Made by a program: the position numbers and the translations under genes
Notes under the pieces: generated by a model
The model's database searches: none
What the model was told of the DNA's origin: nothing
What the model saw: the letters and a program-made list of their open reading frames with translations, nothing else
Source of the DNA: Methyloceanibacter stevinii
Lineage (GTDB): Bacteria; Pseudomonadota; Alphaproteobacteria; Rhizobiales; Methyloligellaceae
Direction of reading: 5' to 3'
DNA length: 64,000 nucleotides
Assembly (NCBI RefSeq): GCF_001723355.1
Contig: NZ_LPWE01000012.1
Coordinates: 248,001 to 312,000, forward strand
In this document: piece after piece, positions 60,268 to 64,000 of the stretch
How positions within the stretch are numbered: the first letter of the stretch is position 1
How the letters are laid out: each line of letters begins with the position of its first letter

Positions 60268-60891
60268 TCAGAACGCCGCGTTTTTTCGTATGGCGACTGA
60301 TGCCTCCCGAAAGCGGTGGAGGAAGAATACCAGTCGCGGCTTGTTCAGGGATTCTCCCTTGGCGCGAAGGAAGGCCCCAGGCTTTACGACTCGCTGATAG
60401 CCGAAGCCGCTCTCCAGCATCTCGGCATAGGACCTGTGGGCCCGCCGGCTCCGATGGGCGAGATAGTTCCGAACGGCATAAAACTGGTCGATGCTGGTTC
60501 GAATTGTCTTGGTCAGATGGTCAAAGGGATTATTGGCTCGCACGAGGACTCTCTTGGCCTGTCCTACGATCTGACCTGTGTCGCGAAAGTCGAGATAGCC
60601 ATCTCCCACCAGGAGTCCGAAGCAGATGTCGCGGCTCAGGTTCTTGGGAAGTTGGAGGCCAACCCTTCCAGCATAGGCGCTCGTATCGCGATTTAGCGCA
60701 TCCACGAAGTCCTCGTCCACGACTTCTTCCCAATAACCCGCGAGGGTGAGAGCTATGCCCTCAGCCAGAGCATTCCACTCATTGGCATTGGCTCCGATCT
60801 GGCCATTGACGATCTTTGCCGCTACTTGGTCGAGAACGTCAAGGTTCCGCTCAAAGTCCCTATGGTTCTGTCGGATGCTGGCCTTTCTCAT
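60268..60891 (-). CDS. HEPN-domain protein
   Basis: A 207-residue mostly helical protein with the HEPN RNase signature R-x4-H as RNYLAH (Arg141, His146), preceded by TSIDQFYAVRN. The start at 60891 has a GGAGGTGG ribosome-binding site; an upstream ATG at 60918 lacks one. HEPN RNases act in abortive-infection and toxin-antitoxin systems, but no MNT-type antitoxin neighbour is seen. It converges on the CBASS operon. Confidence 0.7.
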   Translation of the reverse strand: MRKASIRQNHRDFERNLDVLDQVAAKIVNGQIGANANEWNALAEGIALTLAGYWEEVVDEDFVDALNRDTSAYAGRVGLQLPKNLSRDICFGLLVGDGYLDFRDTGQIVGQAKRVLVRANNPFDHLTKTIRTSIDQFYAVRNYLAHRSRRAHRSYAEMLESGFGYQRVVKPGAFLRAKGESLNKPRLVFFLHRFREASVAIRKNAAF

Positions 60892-61278
60892 GTTTTCCAC
60901 CTCCAGGTACAACAGCATTCGCTATGATGCACCGCCATGAGTGAAGGACGAACGCTGGCGCGTGCTCTTCGTCAGGTCCTGCGCGAGCGATACTCTGTTC
61001 ACGTACCAAGGCACAGTTCCTCCCCGTGGGTGGCGGGGCACGACTAGAAGACCCCTCCCACCAGTAATCGACTTTGCCTTATTACCAGGTATCCGGTCGG
61101 GCTATTCTGCAATTGAAATGTCGGAGGGGGCCGACAACGGCGACGCGCTTGAGCGCGTCACTCACTATGAAATGTTCGGGTCGTTGCCCCAGGTGTGGGG
61201 CAGCCTAGCGCTCCTAGCATTTAAATCCATGCTTGCCTCTTTTGTTTGAGGTTGACGGCACTTCCCAACCGCCCCGCC
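60892..61278. other. Non-coding region inside the island
   Basis: A 387-bp gap between the HEPN gene and the VRR-NUC gene. A plus-strand open frame at 60941-61249 has no family features, no convincing ribosome-binding site and odd composition, so it is not called a gene. Nothing else recognised. Confidence 0.5.
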
Positions 61279-62520
61279 CTAACCGGCCGGATGGACTGAC
61301 CGCTTTCGATGCAGTTTCGCGATCCGAAATGGCAGCTTGAGGCTCTCATGATTGTCGGCAACCCAGCGCATCTGATCGGCGCTCAGTTTGTCGGACGATG
61401 ATTTCACCTCCACCATCATGAAAGCCTCGTCGCGCCATAGCAACAAGTCAGGCCAACCGACATAGCGGCCCCAATAGTCGCCAACCAGATACCAAAGGAT
61501 CGCAATGATCGTCTCGGTCGGCAGCACTTCGATTAACCGGCGTGCACGATCAACGTCAGCCGCTCGATGCGCCCAGAGATATTGACGAAATCGCTCGCTC
61601 GGGTCCCGCCAATCATTGAACAGATCCAACGCGACATTCCGATCGGGCACATCGCCGGGCGACAATAGCGCGAGATGCTCCCCGATTTCGTTCACACGTC
61701 TGCGCCCATAGCTGGGCCCACCGAAGTCTTCAGGCAGATTGATCATGAAGACTTCAACGCCCCGGGCTGTGTCCAACTCTCCCCGCGAGCCAAAACTGAC
61801 AATACGGTTCTTCGGGTCGCCGGGGTCCTCGATCAGGGGCCACATCAATACGCCAAAGAGGGCATGCAACGGGACGCTCTCAAGCGGCATGACTGACCAG
61901 CCCAAGGCCCGGTAATGATGCGCGGCGTAGGTCTCAGGCGCTACAACCTCGTTTTCCCACATTACCACCGCGCCCTTCCGGGGCGACGACACATATGCTG
62001 GGTGAAGTGCCTCTATCTCGACCCTTAGGCGCTCAAGAACTTCGCTCTGCGACGGCTCACGCATATCGTATTGTGGAGTGGCCGCATGGAGCGCCTTCAT
62101 TTCCTCCAGGACTTCCTTTGCGATCTGCCGTTGCGCGGATTGGATTTCCTCCGGCGACACATCCGGGTTCGCATCCTGCCAATCCGCTGTCCGCTGGGTT
62201 TCAGCAAAGAATAGCTCTCGCCAATAGAAGCGCTTGATCTTTGACGTGCGGCCTGGGATTGCCGCAGTTGGCGCAGGGTCGAGCGGTAACCCACGGCAGG
62301 AGTTGCAGACGTTCGCTTGGAACCCGAGCGTTACGGGGACACGCTCCTGAGTGTCGAGATCGACCCCTTCCTCTAGTTGGTGAGTGAGGAAGCGACGCCC
62401 AAAAGCCTCATCGCAGGCACACATCATCACACCCTGGCAACTGGCGCACCGATACTTGCGGAGAAGCTCGTATTCATTGAGGCAGGTGACGCTCTCGTGC
62501 GCACAGCAAGAATGGTCCAT
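61279..62520 (-). CDS. VRR-NUC domain (PD-(D/E)XK) nuclease
   Basis: A 413-residue protein. The N-terminus has zinc-finger-like Cys clusters (CCAHESVTC, CASCQGVMMCACDE, NVCNSCRGL). The C-terminal domain carries the VRR-NUC signature: GWPDLLLW with the metal-binding Asp, then FMMVEVKSSSDKLSADQMRW with the E-x-K pair and the trailing Gln-x-x-W. VRR-NUC enzymes cut branched or phage DNA. It is the outermost gene on the right of the island and probably a second defence or mobility-related function. No partner helicase is encoded next to it. Confidence 0.78.
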   Translation of the reverse strand: MDHSCCAHESVTCLNEYELLRKYRCASCQGVMMCACDEAFGRRFLTHQLEEGVDLDTQERVPVTLGFQANVCNSCRGLPLDPAPTAAIPGRTSKIKRFYWRELFFAETQRTADWQDANPDVSPEEIQSAQRQIAKEVLEEMKALHAATPQYDMREPSQSEVLERLRVEIEALHPAYVSSPRKGAVVMWENEVVAPETYAAHHYRALGWSVMPLESVPLHALFGVLMWPLIEDPGDPKNRIVSFGSRGELDTARGVEVFMINLPEDFGGPSYGRRRVNEIGEHLALLSPGDVPDRNVALDLFNDWRDPSERFRQYLWAHRAADVDRARRLIEVLPTETIIAILWYLVGDYWGRYVGWPDLLLWRDEAFMMVEVKSSSDKLSADQMRWVADNHESLKLPFRIAKLHRKRSVHPAG

Positions 62521-62874
62521 CGTCAGCTTATCGATTTATCTTTTAGGCTGCATTCTTCAATCCGCTCCTGAGGATTCTCCAGACTAACAACCGCTCCTGG
62601 CGCCGCCCGGAGAGCATAGAATATCCAAGCTCTTCTCGCCCACACTCGCTGTAAGTCTGATATCTCCTCCTTCGTGCTTGCGCTTACGTCAGTGGCACAA
62701 CAGATGGCGTGGCAAGCGTAGCCGGGGGCAGATCTCAAGCGCTTCATAGCTACCATATAGCTACCACTTTTTGGCGAAATTCCCGTAAGACCCCGCATTT
62801 TCCTGTATCGTAGAGCCTTGATTTAGGTAATAAAATCAACGTTCCGGTAATATCCGGTAACATTGACTCAGCAT
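62521..62874. other. Right-end non-coding region of the island
   Basis: 354 bp between the VRR-NUC start and the right attachment repeat. It contains the right copy of the 21-bp element and a short tandem TCCGGTAA repeat at 62843-62861. Relatively AT-rich. No remnant of an integrase was recognised in any frame. Confidence 0.5.
62747..62767 (+). repeat. 21-bp island-end element, right copy
   Basis: Two TAGCTACCA units, same orientation as 54125-54145 and differing at one position. It lies 108 bp inside the right attachment repeat, compared with 167 bp for the left copy. Confidence 0.65.
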
Positions 62875-62919
62875 TTTGTAATCAGTAGGTCGCGGGTTCG
62901 ACTCCTGCAGCCGGCACCA
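62875..62919 (+). repeat. Right attachment repeat (copy of tRNA-Thr 3' end)
   Basis: Identical over 45 bases to 53914-53958. The preceding sequence does not resemble a tRNA 5' half, so this is a repeat, not a second gene. Confidence 0.93.
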
Positions 62920-63016
62920 CTACCCACCAACATCACCCGCGTTCGTGCTTTTGCGGCGAGAGCCGACCACTCACCCTCGCGATCCAACCCCGTGAGCCGC
63001 AAGCGCAGGCTCACCC

Positions 63017-63382
63017 CTACTTCGCGTCCACGAAGCGAACCGCTTTCTCGTAGATCAAGAGCGCCACGCAGCCGCCATGGCTCCCCGGCGAATGGCGCGT
63101 GCCGGGCGGATGGATGACGAAGCTGCCGGCCGGATACGTCCCGGCCTCGTCGTATTCGTCGCCCTCCAACACGAGCATATGCTCATAGCCGACATGCTCG
63201 TGTTCGGCGACGCGAGATCCCGGTTCATAGCGCAGCAACACCGCAGCGGCACCGCCATCGGGCTCCTTGTAGAACCAGTGGGCCGTGACGCCGGGGTGAA
63301 AGGCGTCCCAATCGCTGTCACGCAGGCCGCGCACGTAGTCCAAAAGATTGGGAAGGGTCAACGAAGCGGGAAGAGCGGGCAT
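63017..63382 (-). CDS. Cupin-domain protein (ChrR-like cupin)
   Basis: A 121-residue single cupin. The metal-site motifs are EHEHVGYEHMLVLEGDEYDE (motif 1, His residues and Glu) and PAGSFVIHPPGTRHSPGS (motif 2, His). The closest recognised type is the cupin of ChrR anti-sigma factors and related small anti-oxidative proteins. No sigma factor gene adjoins it. It lies 3 bp from the urea-transporter stop, downstream in the same direction. Confidence 0.8.
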   Translation of the reverse strand: MPALPASLTLPNLLDYVRGLRDSDWDAFHPGVTAHWFYKEPDGGAAAVLLRYEPGSRVAEHEHVGYEHMLVLEGDEYDEAGTYPAGSFVIHPPGTRHSPGSHGGCVALLIYEKAVRFVDAK

Positions 63383-63385
63383 GGG

Positions 63386-64000
63386 TCAGTCTCCTCGTTG
63401 ATCCTGCGCATGTTGAGTCGCCGGGAGGGGATCGCGAGCAATGGGGCCCTTCTCATCGAACCAGTGGTCTTCGATCCAGCCGAGGACAAGCAAGAGCCAC
63501 GTCGTCAAAACGAATGGCGCCGATAGAACTTGCACACCGAAATCGGCGATCGCCGGCATGAGCATGGTGGCGATCAGCGCACCCAGAATGGACAGCCTCA
63601 GCCTGCCACCACAAACGACGAACACCGCGACCGCCGTGAGCACACCGTTGAAGCCATAGAGTCCGAGGTCAGCGCTCGCCGGATCGACATGGCGGTAATA
63701 GTAGGCCACCACGGTGCCGATAATCGCACCGGCGATGGCCAGAACGCCGTGGCGCCAGTTGCTCAGCAGAACCCCGGTGGCAAACAGCACACCCGACAAG
63801 ACAGCCGGCGAGAACAGAGCCTGTCCCAGGCTCAACAACACGGCCGTGAGCGGCTGGAAGGCCGCGCCTTCAGACGTCGACAGTGACAACAACTGAACGG
63901 CGTCCATATGCGGCTCTAGCGCATAGAGCGCCCAGAACACGATCAGAAACGGCAGAGCCAGCGTCGGGAGCGGCAGGAGGGCAACGCATATTTTCACCAG
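63386..64000 (-). CDS. Urea transporter, partial
   Basis: The C-terminal 200 or so residues of a urea-channel family protein; the gene continues beyond the window end. Hydrophobic helices alternate with the channel signature LYGFNGVLTAVAVFV and the later VLSAPFVLTTWLLLV (the conserved Pro-Phe-x-Leu-Thr motif). A urea channel would supply ammonia with urease, but no urease gene is in the window. The cupin gene follows 3 bp downstream. Confidence 0.82.
   Translation of the reverse strand: MVKICVALLPLPTLALPFLIVFWALYALEPHMDAVQLLSLSTSEGAAFQPLTAVLLSLGQALFSPAVLSGVLFATGVLLSNWRHGVLAIAGAIIGTVVAYYYRHVDPASADLGLYGFNGVLTAVAVFVVCGGRLRLSILGALIATMLMPAIADFGVQVLSAPFVLTTWLLLVLGWIEDHWFDEKGPIARDPLPATQHAQDQRGD

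Larger units (their letters stand above)
53914..62919. mobile_element. Genomic island at tRNA-Thr carrying defence genes
   Basis: Bounded by the 45-bp direct repeats, about 9 kb including one copy. Contents are a type III CBASS operon, an XRE-ImmA/IrrE plus PIN pair, a HEPN protein and a VRR-NUC nuclease. Flanking genes are ordinary chromosome (outer-membrane barrel on the left, cupin and urea transporter on the right). No integrase or excisionase is found in any frame, so the island is either decayed or moved by an enzyme supplied elsewhere. Confidence 0.88.

Noticed and set aside
60941-61249. 102-codon plus-strand open frame inside the island
   Set aside because: No family resemblance, no good ribosome-binding site and gene-unlike composition.
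62875-62919. Possible second tRNA-Thr gene
   Set aside because: Only the 3' part of a tRNA is present; upstream bases do not form the acceptor, D-arm or anticodon stem.
62863-63117. Open frame starting beside the right attachment repeat
   Set aside because: Reads through the tRNA fragment and against the cupin gene; no support.

Overview
The window is GC-rich, gene-dense chromosomal DNA of an alphaproteobacterium, most likely Hyphomicrobiales (Rhizobiales). This rests on the gene order of the ribosomal and RNA-polymerase operons, an ATP12-type chaperone beside RarA and a pseudouridine synthase, the small secreted Cys-rich proteins and the RND pump type. A secreted SRPBCC protein resembling MxaD hints at a methylotrophic relative, but this is weak. 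There is no rRNA. Four tRNAs are present.

Layout. 1-4.1 kb: the end of an RND efflux operon (adaptor and permease). 4.1-10.97 kb: a J-domain protein, several small secreted or membrane proteins of unknown function, an ion-transporter-superfamily permease, an XRE-cupin regulator and a LysR stub with a perfect palindrome between them. 10.98-17.65 kb, minus strand: an acyl-CoA carboxylase beta subunit, then the operon degP-rarA-crcB-rluC-ATP12. 17.9-18.4 kb: the SRPBCC protein. 18.5-49.7 kb, minus strand: an unbroken block of translation and transcription genes running tRNA-Tyr, tRNA-Gly, tRNA-Trp, secE, nusG, rplKAJL, rpoBC, rpsLG, fusA, tuf, then the S10, spc and alpha operons through secY, adk, rpsMK, rpoA and rplQ. 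49.9-53.8 kb: an rRNA methyltransferase, small secreted proteins, a DUF883/holin-like pair and an outer-membrane barrel.

The most interesting region is a genomic island of about 9 kb inserted at tRNA-Thr(TGT). The last 45 bp of the tRNA gene (53914-53958) are repeated exactly at 62875-62919. Inside is a five-gene, translationally coupled type III CBASS anti-phage operon: a CD-NTase, a HORMA protein, a TRIP13/Pch2-like ATPase, a putative SLOG plus TIR/deoxyribosyltransferase-like effector, and a DEDDh exonuclease. It is flanked by a divergent XRE-ImmA/IrrE regulator-protease with a PIN-domain gene, a HEPN-domain protein and a VRR-NUC nuclease. No integrase is visible. Near-identical 21-bp elements lie just inside both ends. 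The expected logic is that the HORMA protein senses infection and licenses nucleotide second-messenger synthesis, TRIP13 resets the sensor, the SLOG domain binds the messenger and the C-terminal domain acts on nucleotides. The divergent regulator could control expression.

A general caution: about twenty single-base frame breaks, mostly a base missing from a short homopolymer, affect otherwise intact and even essential genes (rpoB, rplL, rplA, tuf, rpsN, pccB, rarA, rluC, degP, rlmB, TRIP13). They look like sequencing or assembly error rather than biology. Gene extents below are given as they would be after allowing for these breaks, and each affected entry says so. After the island come a cupin protein and a urea-transporter gene cut by the window end.
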